The notes under the pieces were generated by a model. It saw only the letters and a program-made list of their open reading frames with translations. It was not told the DNA's origin and did not search any database. Made by a program: the position numbers and the translations under genes. From Psychroserpens jangbogonensis (GTDB lineage: Bacteria > Bacteroidota > Bacteroidia > Flavobacteriales > Flavobacteriaceae), in the NCBI RefSeq assembly GCF_000797465.1, contig NZ_JSWG01000015.1:310001-374000 (forward strand): a stretch of DNA of 64,000 bases, read 5' to 3'. Each line of letters starts with the position of its first letter. Positions within the stretch are counted from its first letter, which is position 1. Shown here piece by piece: positions 15,238 to 22,647 of the stretch.

Positions 15238-17628
15238 ATGGAAATTAAAGAAATATACAATTCAATGACTTACGGACCAGCACCAGAAAGTGCAGATGAA
15301 GCCATTCATTTTTTAGAAAGTCATAAAAGAAAATTCAAATTATTTATTAACGGAAAATGGGTTGCACCATCATCTGGAGAGTATTTTGACAGCATTGATC
15401 CTTCAAACAAGAAAAAATTGGCAAAAATTTCTGAAGCCAATGAAACTGATGTTAATAGGGCTGTTTTTGCTGCAAAAAAAGCATTACCAGAATGGGTGAA
15501 AATCGGTTCACATCAACGTGCTAGATTCCTTTATGCTTTAGCAAGACAAATCCAAAAACATTCTCGTCTATTTGCTGTTTTAGAGTCTATGGATAATGGA
15601 AAACCAATTAGAGAGACTAGAGATATTGATATTCCTATAGTAGCAAGACATTTTTATCATCATGCTGGTTGGGCACAATTAAGAGATTCAGAATTAAATG
15701 ATTATGAAGAACTTGGAGTAATTGGACAGATTATTCCATGGAACTTTCCTTTAATGATGTTAGCTTGGAAAATAGCACCTGCTATTGCAATGGGAAATAC
15801 TGTGGTTTTAAAGCCAGCGGAATCAACTTCATTAACAGCATTGCTTTTTGCAGAGATTTGTCAGCAAATAGGTTTGCCAAATGGTGTTGTAAATATTGTA
15901 ACAGGACATGGAAAAACAGGAGCAGATATTGTAAATCACAATGATATTAGTAAAATCGCTTTTACAGGTTCAACAGAAGTAGGCAAAATTATAAGAAGAG
16001 CAACTGCTGGTTCAGGAAAAAAATTGTCTTTAGAGCTTGGCGGTAAATCTCCTTTTATTGTTTTTGATGATGCAGATTTAGACAGTGTAGTGGAAGGTAT
16101 AGTTGATGCTATTTGGTTTAACCAAGGACAAGTTTGTTGTGCAGGTTCTCGATTATTAGTTCAAGAAAGTGTAGCCGAAAAGTTATATAAAAAGATTAAA
16201 GCCAGAATGGAAACCTTAAGAATCGGTAATCCATTAGATAAAAGTATTGATATAGGTGCAATTGTCGATAAAGCTCAGCTTGATACTATTACTAAAATGG
16301 TGAAATTGGGCGTTGATGAAGGTAATACTATTAATCAACCATCTTGGTCATGCCCAAAAGAAGGGTATTACTTTCCACCAACAATGTTTACTGAAGTTTC
16401 ACCATCTGCAACGATAGCACAAGAAGAAATTTTCGGTCCAGTTTTAGTCGCAATGACATTCAGATCTCATAAAGAAGCTGTAAAACTGGCCAATAATACT
16501 AGATTTGGCTTGGCATGCAGTATTTGGACAGAAAATATTAATCTGGCTTTAGATATAGCACCACAAATAAAAGCAGGTGTTGCTTGGATTAATTGCACAA
16601 ATGTGTTTGATGCTGCCGCTGGATTTGGAGGTTATCGTGAATCTGGATTTGGTAGAGAAGGTGGAAAGGAAGGATTAATGGAATATTTAAAACCAAAAAT
16701 CGAAGCGTCTTTTTCAGATCAACCAATTTCATTATCAAAGCATAAATCAAACGGAACTCTTAAAAAATCAAATACGAACTTAGGAATAGATAGAACTACT
16801 AAAATGTATATTGGCGGCAAACAATCTAGGCCAGATGGAGGCTATAGCGAAGTTGTTAGTGGTGTAAATGGTGAATATATAGGTGAAGTTTCAAAGGGTA
16901 ATCGTAAAGATATTAGAAACGCAGTAGAAGCCGCTCATTCTTGCAGCAAATGGACTAGTATGACTGGTCATGCAAGAGCGCAGGTATTGTATTATATGGC
17001 TGAGAATTTGGCAATTCGTAGAGATGAATTTGCGAGTAGAATTGTTCAAATGACCAATCAAAGTAAAGCTGACGGATTAAAAGAAGTTGATTTGTCGATT
17101 GAAAGGATTTATACTTATGCAGCTTTAGCAGATAAGTATGATGGTCACGTTCATCATACTATTCATAGAAATGTTACTTTGGCTATGCCAGAAGCGTTTG
17201 GTGTTATGGGAATTGTTTGTCCTGATGATTTTCCATTGTTAGGTTTTATTTCAACTGTAATTCCAGCGATATCTATGGGAAACAATGTCGTAGTTATACC
17301 GTCTGAGAAATCACCTTTTTCTGCAACTGATTTTTATCAAATTTTGGAAACATCAGATGTGCCAGGAAGTGCAATAAATATTGTTACAGGTCAAAAAGAT
17401 GAATTAGCTCAAGTATTGGCGAAACATGATGATGTAGATGCTATTTGGTATTTTGGTAGCAAAGAAAGCTGTAAGGATATGGAATTATTATCAGCGGATA
17501 ATATGAAACGAACTTGGGTAAATTATGGCAAGTATAGGAACTGGTTAGATAAGGCCCAAGGTGAAGGTGGAGAATTTCTTAAAAATGCAAGTCAGATAAA
17601 AAACATTTGGATTCCTTACGGAGCCTAG
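15238..17628 (+). CDS. ALDH16-type two-domain aldehyde dehydrogenase
   Basis: 796 aa. The first half is a complete aldehyde dehydrogenase: NPW-like IIPWNFPL, FTGSTEVG, the general base Glu266 in LELGGKSP and the nucleophile Cys300 in GQVCCAG, with the usual 34-residue spacing. The second half (about 513-796) repeats the NAD-binding part of the fold but stops short and has no catalytic cysteine. This is the layout of the ALDH16 family, whose bacterial members keep the active Cys. By context it probably oxidises the acetaldehyde released by deoC to acetate. The gene lies 11 bp behind deoC. Confidence 0.88.
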   Translation: MEIKEIYNSMTYGPAPESADEAIHFLESHKRKFKLFINGKWVAPSSGEYFDSIDPSNKKKLAKISEANETDVNRAVFAAKKALPEWVKIGSHQRARFLYALARQIQKHSRLFAVLESMDNGKPIRETRDIDIPIVARHFYHHAGWAQLRDSELNDYEELGVIGQIIPWNFPLMMLAWKIAPAIAMGNTVVLKPAESTSLTALLFAEICQQIGLPNGVVNIVTGHGKTGADIVNHNDISKIAFTGSTEVGKIIRRATAGSGKKLSLELGGKSPFIVFDDADLDSVVEGIVDAIWFNQGQVCCAGSRLLVQESVAEKLYKKIKARMETLRIGNPLDKSIDIGAIVDKAQLDTITKMVKLGVDEGNTINQPSWSCPKEGYYFPPTMFTEVSPSATIAQEEIFGPVLVAMTFRSHKEAVKLANNTRFGLACSIWTENINLALDIAPQIKAGVAWINCTNVFDAAAGFGGYRESGFGREGGKEGLMEYLKPKIEASFSDQPISLSKHKSNGTLKKSNTNLGIDRTTKMYIGGKQSRPDGGYSEVVSGVNGEYIGEVSKGNRKDIRNAVEAAHSCSKWTSMTGHARAQVLYYMAENLAIRRDEFASRIVQMTNQSKADGLKEVDLSIERIYTYAALADKYDGHVHHTIHRNVTLAMPEAFGVMGIVCPDDFPLLGFISTVIPAISMGNNVVVIPSEKSPFSATDFYQILETSDVPGSAINIVTGQKDELAQVLAKHDDVDAIWYFGSKESCKDMELLSADNMKRTWVNYGKYRNWLDKAQGEGGEFLKNASQIKNIWIPYGA

Positions 17629-17672
17629 TAGAATTAAATAAAAAGGAACCTTAATTGGTAAAAAATAAATTT

Positions 17673-18374
17673 ATGAGTAGTATACATATAGAAGCTAAAG
17701 TTGGAGATATTGCAGAAACTGTGTTGTTGCCTGGAGACCCTTTAAGAGCAAAACATGTTGCAGAAACCATGTTAGATGATGCCGTTTGTTATAACAAAGT
17801 AAGAGGAATGTTAGGTTATACAGGTTATTATAAAGGAAACAGAGTTTCTATTCAAGGTACAGGAATGGGAATGGGAAGTACTTCTATTTATGTGAATGAA
17901 CTCATTACTACATATAACGCGAAAAATTTGATTAGAGTAGGAACTTGTGGTTCAATTCAAGAAGATTTAAATTTAGGACAGGTGCTTTTAGCGATGAGTG
18001 CTTCTGGTGACTGCGATGCTAATAGCTTGTATTTTGAAGGCATGCAATATGCGGCCACTGCAGATTTTGATTTATTGTTAAAAGCATATAATGCCGCGAA
18101 AGATATGAATATCAAAACATATCAAGGTTCAGTTTTTAGTACTAATACCTTTTATGATACTAGAGAAAATCGTTGGGAAAAGTGGCAAAAACAAGGGATT
18201 CTAGGTGTAGAAATGGAAACACAAATCCTGTTTACTTTAGCCAAAAGATTTGGAGTTAAAGCGCTATCAGTACTTACTGTAAGTGATAATATAATTACAG
18301 GAGAATCTTCAAGCTCCATAGACCGAGAGCAATCTTATAATGATATGATGAAAATAGCCCTAGAACTCGCCTAA
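17673..18374 (+). CDS. deoD: Purine-nucleoside phosphorylase, DeoD type
   Basis: Phosphorolysis of purine (deoxy)nucleosides to base and (deoxy)ribose-1-phosphate. The sequence has IHIEAKVGDIAETVLLPGDP at the N terminus, RVGTCGSIQ for phosphate binding, VEMET for the sugar, and VSDN with the catalytic aspartate. I place the start at the ATG of 17673 (MSSIHIEAK), as in other DeoD proteins; an upstream in-frame TTG at 17655 would add six unlikely residues. About 233 aa. It closes the deoA-deoC-ALDH16-deoD cluster, so purine and pyrimidine deoxynucleosides both feed the same aldolase. Confidence 0.94.
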   Translation: MSSIHIEAKVGDIAETVLLPGDPLRAKHVAETMLDDAVCYNKVRGMLGYTGYYKGNRVSIQGTGMGMGSTSIYVNELITTYNAKNLIRVGTCGSIQEDLNLGQVLLAMSASGDCDANSLYFEGMQYAATADFDLLLKAYNAAKDMNIKTYQGSVFSTNTFYDTRENRWEKWQKQGILGVEMETQILFTLAKRFGVKALSVLTVSDNIITGESSSSIDREQSYNDMMKIALELA

Positions 18375-18387
18375 GGGATTAAAAACG

Positions 18388-19050
18388 TTACATTAGATTT
18401 TTAATCGAACTTCTTGATAAGATATTAATACTAGAAGTAGATCCTAAACGATTGACACCAACATCAAAATACTTTTGAGCTGTTTCTAAATCGTTAATAT
18501 CACCAAATGCCATTATTTTTGCACGATCTTTGACGCTTTTCTTCATTATTTTTACTGCAGTAAGTGTGGCGCCACTTTTTGAAAAACCAGTAGAAGTTTT
18601 AATGAAATCAGCTTTTGCATCTAAACAGATTTCACAAGCTTTAACAATATCGTTTTTTGATAATTCGCTTATTTCAATAATAACTTTAAGAGTTGTTCTC
18701 CCAATTGCAAATTTCACATCGCTAATATCTTTAAACACTTCAAGATAGTTTTTGCTCTTTAAAAAACCAATATTAATTACCATATCAATTTCATGAGCAC
18801 CAGCTTCAATAGCTTGCTTTGCTTCAAAAACTTTAGTATTTGTTGCAGTTGCTCCCAAAGGAAAACCCACAACAGTGCAAATCTTCACAGAAGATCCTTT
18901 TAATAATTGTTTTGCAAGAGGAATATAACTACTGTTTAAGCATACTGAGAAGAACCTGTGTTCTTTTGCTTCATTACACAGATCGATGATATCTCGTTCT
19001 GTGGCAGTAGACTTCAATAAAGTATGGTCTATATATCTATTTAATTCCAT
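18388..19050 (-). CDS. DeoC-like protein lacking the second catalytic lysine
   Basis: 220 aa, the short bacterial DeoC length, with IDHTLLK at the N terminus, the aspartate in EIDMVINIG, and the Schiff-base lysine Lys151 in FIKTSTG. The motif that normally reads VKASGG or KPAGG reads IMAFGD here: position 180, at the same spacing of 29 residues from Lys151 as the second lysine in short DeoC enzymes, is a methionine, and the phosphate-binding GG is changed to GD. It may be a weak or inactive aldolase, or have a new role. It converges with deoD, separated by 13 bp, while the fully equipped DeoC lies at 14234-15226. Confidence 0.85.
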   Translation of the reverse strand: MELNRYIDHTLLKSTATERDIIDLCNEAKEHRFFSVCLNSSYIPLAKQLLKGSSVKICTVVGFPLGATATNTKVFEAKQAIEAGAHEIDMVINIGFLKSKNYLEVFKDISDVKFAIGRTTLKVIIEISELSKNDIVKACEICLDAKADFIKTSTGFSKSGATLTAVKIMKKSVKDRAKIMAFGDINDLETAQKYFDVGVNRLGSTSSINILSRSSIKNLM

Positions 19051-19255
19051 GGTATTTTTAGTAGGTATTTGAAAAATAACTTTATAACTCTCTACAAGTA
19101 GAGGGATTTACTTGGACAAAATATAATTATTGTCGTAAGTTGTGTTGGAATTAATAGCAATTCAAAGTTAATATTTATATATTAATACTAATGTTAAATC
19201 TTTGCTTTTATTGTGCAGTTCATCGAATAATTTCTTGAAAAAATTATAACTAATT

Positions 19256-19282
19256 AGAAAAAAGCGAGTTGAGCTTTTCAAT
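19256..19282 (-). terminator. Weak terminator of the thioesterase gene
   Basis: Read on the minus strand, AAAAGC, a 7-base loop, GCTTTT and a run of T residues follow the thioesterase stop by about 70 bp. The stem is short (6 bp). The rest of 19051-19349 is AT-rich with no recognisable gene. Confidence 0.45.
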
Positions 19283-19349
19283 ATATATATAAATATTACT
19301 CTAAATTTTAATTATTATAAAAATGCCTAAATCAAGTATTATAAAAGTA

Positions 19350-19841
19350 TTAAACTATTGCTCTTTTATGTAATCTAAGGCGAGATATTCTTTTTTCAAA
19401 TTCTGATTCCTCAATTGGATTCAAAATTGAATTAAACAATTCTAAGAATTCTTCTGTGTGAACCTCTTTTTGTTGTTTCAATAGATTAAAATGGGTAAAT
19501 CCACACCATATTATAGCCTTTAGATGCGTTTTGTCAGCATTATACATGCGCATTTCTACTTTTAGATTGCTTTTATCAAATGCTATTAGTTGGGATTCAA
19601 TAATTACTTTTTCCATTAAGAATGCTGGTTTTATATAAGCAATTTGATTGCTATTTGAGACCCAACTTTTTCCTAACTTCCTTGCCATCTCATAGATATC
19701 TAGATTATAAACCTTAATCAGTTGATCTTCGCGATGATTCATAAAGTAATTTATATAACTCGCATTATTTAAGTGGTTAAAAGGATCACAATCTTGAAAT
19801 CTGATTGTAGCTAAACTAGATACGGTTTTTGGTAAATTCAT
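19350..19841 (-). CDS. Acyl-CoA thioesterase, 4HBT hotdog fold
   Basis: A hotdog-fold protein with the 4HBT active-site stretch FQDCDPFNHLNNASYINYF, where the aspartate and NHLNN segment form the catalytic loop; it should hydrolyse an acyl- or aryl-CoA in the cytosol. I place the start at the ATG of 19841 (MNLPKTVSS, 163 aa). A longer frame would begin with TTG at 19868 inside a regulatory palindrome and is unlikely. The palindrome at 19858-19879 lies right before this start and matches the one in front of the adjacent TetR gene, so this thioesterase is the probable TetR target. Substrate unknown. Confidence 0.8.
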   Translation of the reverse strand: MNLPKTVSSLATIRFQDCDPFNHLNNASYINYFMNHREDQLIKVYNLDIYEMARKLGKSWVSNSNQIAYIKPAFLMEKVIIESQLIAFDKSNLKVEMRMYNADKTHLKAIIWCGFTHFNLLKQQKEVHTEEFLELFNSILNPIEESEFEKRISRLRLHKRAIV

Positions 19842-19857
19842 GTTTTTTAGTGTTTTA

Positions 19858-19879
19858 AAATATACCAATCGGTATATTT
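19858..19879. promoter_or_regulatory. TetR operator copy in front of the thioesterase gene
   Basis: A 22-bp inverted repeat with half-site AAATATACCAA and a single mismatched pair, 17 bp upstream of the preferred thioesterase start. It matches the perfect palindrome at 20505-20526 in 21 of 22 positions. Confidence 0.75.
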
Positions 19880-19893
19880 TTGGTTAAATTTTT

Positions 19894-20490
19894 TTAAGCT
19901 TTCATTTCGTTTAATATCATATGATCAATTTGGTCCATTGTATCTTTCATATAAAATTCATCATTCATTGTATAGGTCATAAAAATAGCACCTTGGATTA
20001 AGGTGTCAAGTCTCTTCGCATATTGCATGGCATTTATTTCTGATGAAATTTCATCCAATTCAATACCATCTTCTATAATTGATGCAACCTGATCTTGGAT
20101 CTTTTCTACTACAATCCTAACATTTTGAAGTAAAAGCGTGCTTTGGTTATTCGCATCCACTCCAATATTAAGCACAGGACAACCACCAAGTTGTTTACTG
20201 AATTCATAATAGTTTCTATAAAAATCAGAGATTAAATAAAGTTTCTGGATAGGTGAGTTGCTTAAGGATAGATGTTCAGAAATTTTCGACATCATTAGTT
20301 TCACATTATACTTAAATGCAGATATAGATAAAGCTTCCTTATTTTTAAAGTGACCATAAATTGCGCCTTTGGTTAACTTTGTTGCATTTGTTATATCACT
20401 CATGCTTGTTGCCGCATATCCATTTTTATTAAAAATAGGAGCAACAGTCTGTAAAATATGAAGTTTTGTATGTTCTGATTTTGTTAACAC
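19894..20490 (-). CDS. TetR/AcrR family transcriptional repressor
   Basis: 198 aa. The N-terminal TetR helix-turn-helix is clear (about residues 10-55: ILQTVAPIFNKNGYAATSMSDI and TKGAIYGHFKNKEAL); the C-terminal ligand domain is not assigned. The gene is followed by the thioesterase gene, and 22-bp operator-like palindromes lie in front of both, at 20505-20526 and 19858-19879. This supports autoregulation plus control of the thioesterase. The inducer might be an acyl-CoA or fatty acid, but that is only inferred from the neighbour. Confidence 0.9.
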   Translation of the reverse strand: MLTKSEHTKLHILQTVAPIFNKNGYAATSMSDITNATKLTKGAIYGHFKNKEALSISAFKYNVKLMMSKISEHLSLSNSPIQKLYLISDFYRNYYEFSKQLGGCPVLNIGVDANNQSTLLLQNVRIVVEKIQDQVASIIEDGIELDEISSEINAMQYAKRLDTLIQGAIFMTYTMNDEFYMKDTMDQIDHMILNEMKA

Positions 20491-20504
20491 AAGTCAAATA
20501 TACA

Positions 20505-20526
20505 AAATATACCAATTGGTATATTT
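20505..20526. promoter_or_regulatory. TetR operator, perfect palindrome
   Basis: A perfect 22-bp palindrome with half-site AAATATACCAA, centred about 25 bp before the TetR start on the minus strand. A near-identical copy lies at 19858-19879. Confidence 0.8.
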
Positions 20527-20782
20527 CAATTTCAAATAATTTTGACTTTACTTTTTTATATTGTTAAATAAAAGCAATGTCTAAAACCTCAACACATAAC
20601 TCGAAAATTCAAAAAACCTATTGCGATTTTAGGTTATTTTGATAGATAGTCCTTCGGGTTTACTTTCGATATTCAACTTGCAATTTTCTTAATTTCAACA
20701 GTTTAAATTAATTAATAAAATCTGATAAAATCATAGTTATCAAACAATGATATTTATCAGTATTTAATGGTATTATGTGCAA

Positions 20783-20790
20783 TATTTTTG
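20783..20790 (+). promoter_or_regulatory. -7 box of the first OmpW gene
   Basis: TATTTTTG within GCAATATTTTTGCA fits TAnnTTTG and lies 26 bp before the ATG at 20816. The same GCAATA-TTTTGCA context occurs upstream of the second copy. Confidence 0.55.
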
Positions 20791-20815
20791 CATTAAATAA
20801 TAAAACATATATATC

Positions 20816-21448
20816 ATGAAAAAAATAATTTTTAGTGCAATTTTAGCTTGCTTATTTGTCTTTAACACTCAAGCCCAAGACGAACCAACTTCTAACGATG
20901 AAACAACATCTAATGAAGATTATAGTAAATGGCAAATTCGTTTCAGAATTCTTTCGGTAATTCCTTCGCCTAGTGATGATATCGATGGAGTAGATGTTGA
21001 TATTTCTACAACATTTACACCTGAATTTGATTTCACGTACTTTTTTAATAAAAATATTGCTGCAGAATTAATATTAGCTACTTCTAAACATGATGTGGAA
21101 ATTGAAAATGGAGCAGATTTAGGACACGTTTGGTTATTACCTCCAACTCTAAATTTACAATATCATTTCTATGCCGATGATTTTAAACCTTATGTAGGTG
21201 CAGGTATTAACTATACTATTTTTTATGGTGTAGACGGTGGAGATTTAGATGATATTGATTATGATAGTGCAGTTGGTTTCTCATTACAAGCTGGTGTAGA
21301 TTATAATTTAAATGAAAAATGGTTTTTAAACCTTGACGTTAAAAAGCTATTCCTTGAAACTGACGTAACGCCTAAAGGCGCATCAGAAAGCTCTAAAGTA
21401 GGAATTGATCCATTAATTGTTGGATTTGGATTAGGGATGAAATTCTAA
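20816..21448 (+). CDS. OmpW family outer-membrane protein, copy 1
   Basis: 210 aa. A signal peptide (1-20, ending NTQAQ) is followed by a short acidic linker and an eight-strand barrel typical of OmpW: KWQIRFRIL, FTPEFDFTYFF, LPPTLNLQYHF, KPYVGAGINYTIFY, KWFLNLDVKKLF and a terminal GMKF with a C-terminal phenylalanine. OmpW proteins form narrow channels for small hydrophobic molecules; the substrate here is unknown. The tandem copy at 21775-22434 shares the signal peptide almost residue for residue. A strong terminator follows at 21474-21512. Confidence 0.88.
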   Translation: MKKIIFSAILACLFVFNTQAQDEPTSNDETTSNEDYSKWQIRFRILSVIPSPSDDIDGVDVDISTTFTPEFDFTYFFNKNIAAELILATSKHDVEIENGADLGHVWLLPPTLNLQYHFYADDFKPYVGAGINYTIFYGVDGGDLDDIDYDSAVGFSLQAGVDYNLNEKWFLNLDVKKLFLETDVTPKGASESSKVGIDPLIVGFGLGMKF

Positions 21449-21473
21449 TCACGTCCTAGATTAAATTATCTTT

Positions 21474-21512
21474 AAAAAAAAGCGAGCCTATTTGGGCTCG
21501 CTTTTTTTTTAA
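21474..21512 (+). terminator. Rho-independent terminator of OmpW copy 1
   Basis: The stem AAAGCGAGCC/GGCTCGCTTT with a short loop at about 21489-21494 is followed by a run of T residues, about 25 bp after the stop codon. Confidence 0.9.
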
Positions 21513-21715
21513 ACAAATGACAATCAGTTAACAGAAGTAACTTTAAATACCGTTTTTCTTAGCAATTTATTTACTCCATTTAAGCTTTCTAGATATTTGG
21601 GACCTATGTTGAAAGCAAGTTCATTTTTTCATTAACTATAATAGAACAATGAAATCTTGGAAAACTATATTTAATAAATTGAAAATTTCGTCAACATTTA
21701 ACGGTATTTCCGCAA

Positions 21716-21723
21716 TACTTTTG
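21716..21723 (+). promoter_or_regulatory. -7 box of the second OmpW gene
   Basis: TACTTTTG in the context GCAATACTTTTGCAGTAAAT resembles the promoter of copy 1, so the promoter was duplicated with the gene. The leader of copy 2 is longer and repeats the TGCATTAAATAATAAA element. Confidence 0.55.
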
Positions 21724-21774
21724 CAGTAAATATTAAATCACATATATTGCATTAAATAATAAACCGCATATATC

Positions 21775-22434
21775 ATGAAAAAAATTATTCTTAGTGCAAT
21801 TTTAGCTTGCTTATTCGTCTTTAACACTCAAGCTCAAGATGAAACAACAACTAATGATGATACAACAACTAATGATGAGGCAGCTCTTGATGGAACTTAT
21901 AATAAATGGCAGGCTCGTTTTAGAGTGATAGCAGTGGCGCCTGAGCCTTATTTCTATGATAATGTTAATGGATTTGATCCTGATTTTTCTACTTCATTTG
22001 CTCCGGAAATAGATATTACTTACTTTTTAAGTAAAAACATATCTCTTGAATTGATGCTAACAACTTCTAAGCATGATGTTGAAGTTGAAGGAGGAATAGA
22101 TTTAGGATCTGTTTCGATATTACCACCAACCCTTAGTATGCAATACCATTTTTATGCTGATGATTTTAAACCTTATATTGGAGCTGGAATAAACTACACC
22201 ATTTTCTACGGAGAAGATTCAGGTGATATAGATTCTATCTCTTATAAAAACGAGATAGGTTATGCAGTACAAGCTGGACTTGATTATAATCTAAACGACA
22301 AATGGTTTTTAAATTTAGATTTCAAAAAAATGTTTATAAAGTCGGAAGTAACTCCTAATAATGATTCTACTTCAAAAGCTGAAGTGAATCTTGATCCAAT
22401 AATTATGGGATTAGGAATTGGAATGAAATTCTAA
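21775..22434 (+). CDS. OmpW family outer-membrane protein, copy 2
   Basis: 219 aa, tandem paralogue of the protein at 20816-21448: same signal peptide (ending NTQAQ), a slightly longer acidic linker after cleavage, then the OmpW barrel (KWQARFRVI, FAPEIDITYFL, LPPTLSMQYHF, KPYIGAGINYTIFY, KWFLNLDFKKMF, terminal GMKF). The extracellular segments differ more than the strands, suggesting divergence in ligand or surface exposure. It has its own promoter and terminator, so the two copies are independent units. Confidence 0.88.
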   Translation: MKKIILSAILACLFVFNTQAQDETTTNDDTTTNDEAALDGTYNKWQARFRVIAVAPEPYFYDNVNGFDPDFSTSFAPEIDITYFLSKNISLELMLTTSKHDVEVEGGIDLGSVSILPPTLSMQYHFYADDFKPYIGAGINYTIFYGEDSGDIDSISYKNEIGYAVQAGLDYNLNDKWFLNLDFKKMFIKSEVTPNNDSTSKAEVNLDPIIMGLGIGMKF

Positions 22435-22460
22435 TTGCATACTAGAGTAATTTATCATTA

Positions 22461-22492
22461 AAAAAACGAGCCTAATTTGGTTCGTTTTTTTT
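22461..22492 (+). terminator. Rho-independent terminator of OmpW copy 2
   Basis: AAAAAACGAGCC and GGTTCGTTTTTT form the stem around a 6-base loop, with one G-T pair, followed by a T run. It resembles the terminator of copy 1, so it was probably duplicated with the gene. Confidence 0.88.
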
Positions 22493-22550
22493 GTTTCAAA
22501 TGCAAATAAATTTGATGCATTATTAATTTAGATATCTATTTGTAAAAAAA

Positions 22551-22600
22551 GAAAAGCAACGCTTATTTTATTTCTAAAATTCACGTTGCTTTTCAACTAA
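22551..22600 (-). terminator. Terminator of clpB
   Basis: An 11-bp stem (GAAAAGCAACG with CGTTGCTTTTC, arms 22551-22561 and 22584-22594) and a run of T residues when read on the minus strand, about 50 bp after the clpB stop. Confidence 0.8.
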
Positions 22601-22647
22601 CCAACCACTATAAAGACTGTTATTCTGATGATTTGTTACAGCAAATT

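Larger units (their letters stand above)
20491..20815. other. Gap of 325 bp between the TetR gene and the first OmpW gene
   Basis: It holds the TetR operator at 20505-20526, a small hairpin at 20615-20635 (AACCTA/TAGGTT) of unknown meaning, and the -7 box of the first OmpW gene at 20783-20790. No gene is visible. Confidence 0.6.
21449..21774. other. Gap of 326 bp between the two OmpW genes
   Basis: The first part is the terminator at 21474-21512 and the last part is the promoter of the second copy (-7 box at 21716-21723). Bases 21513-21700 show no gene or clear signal. Confidence 0.6.
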
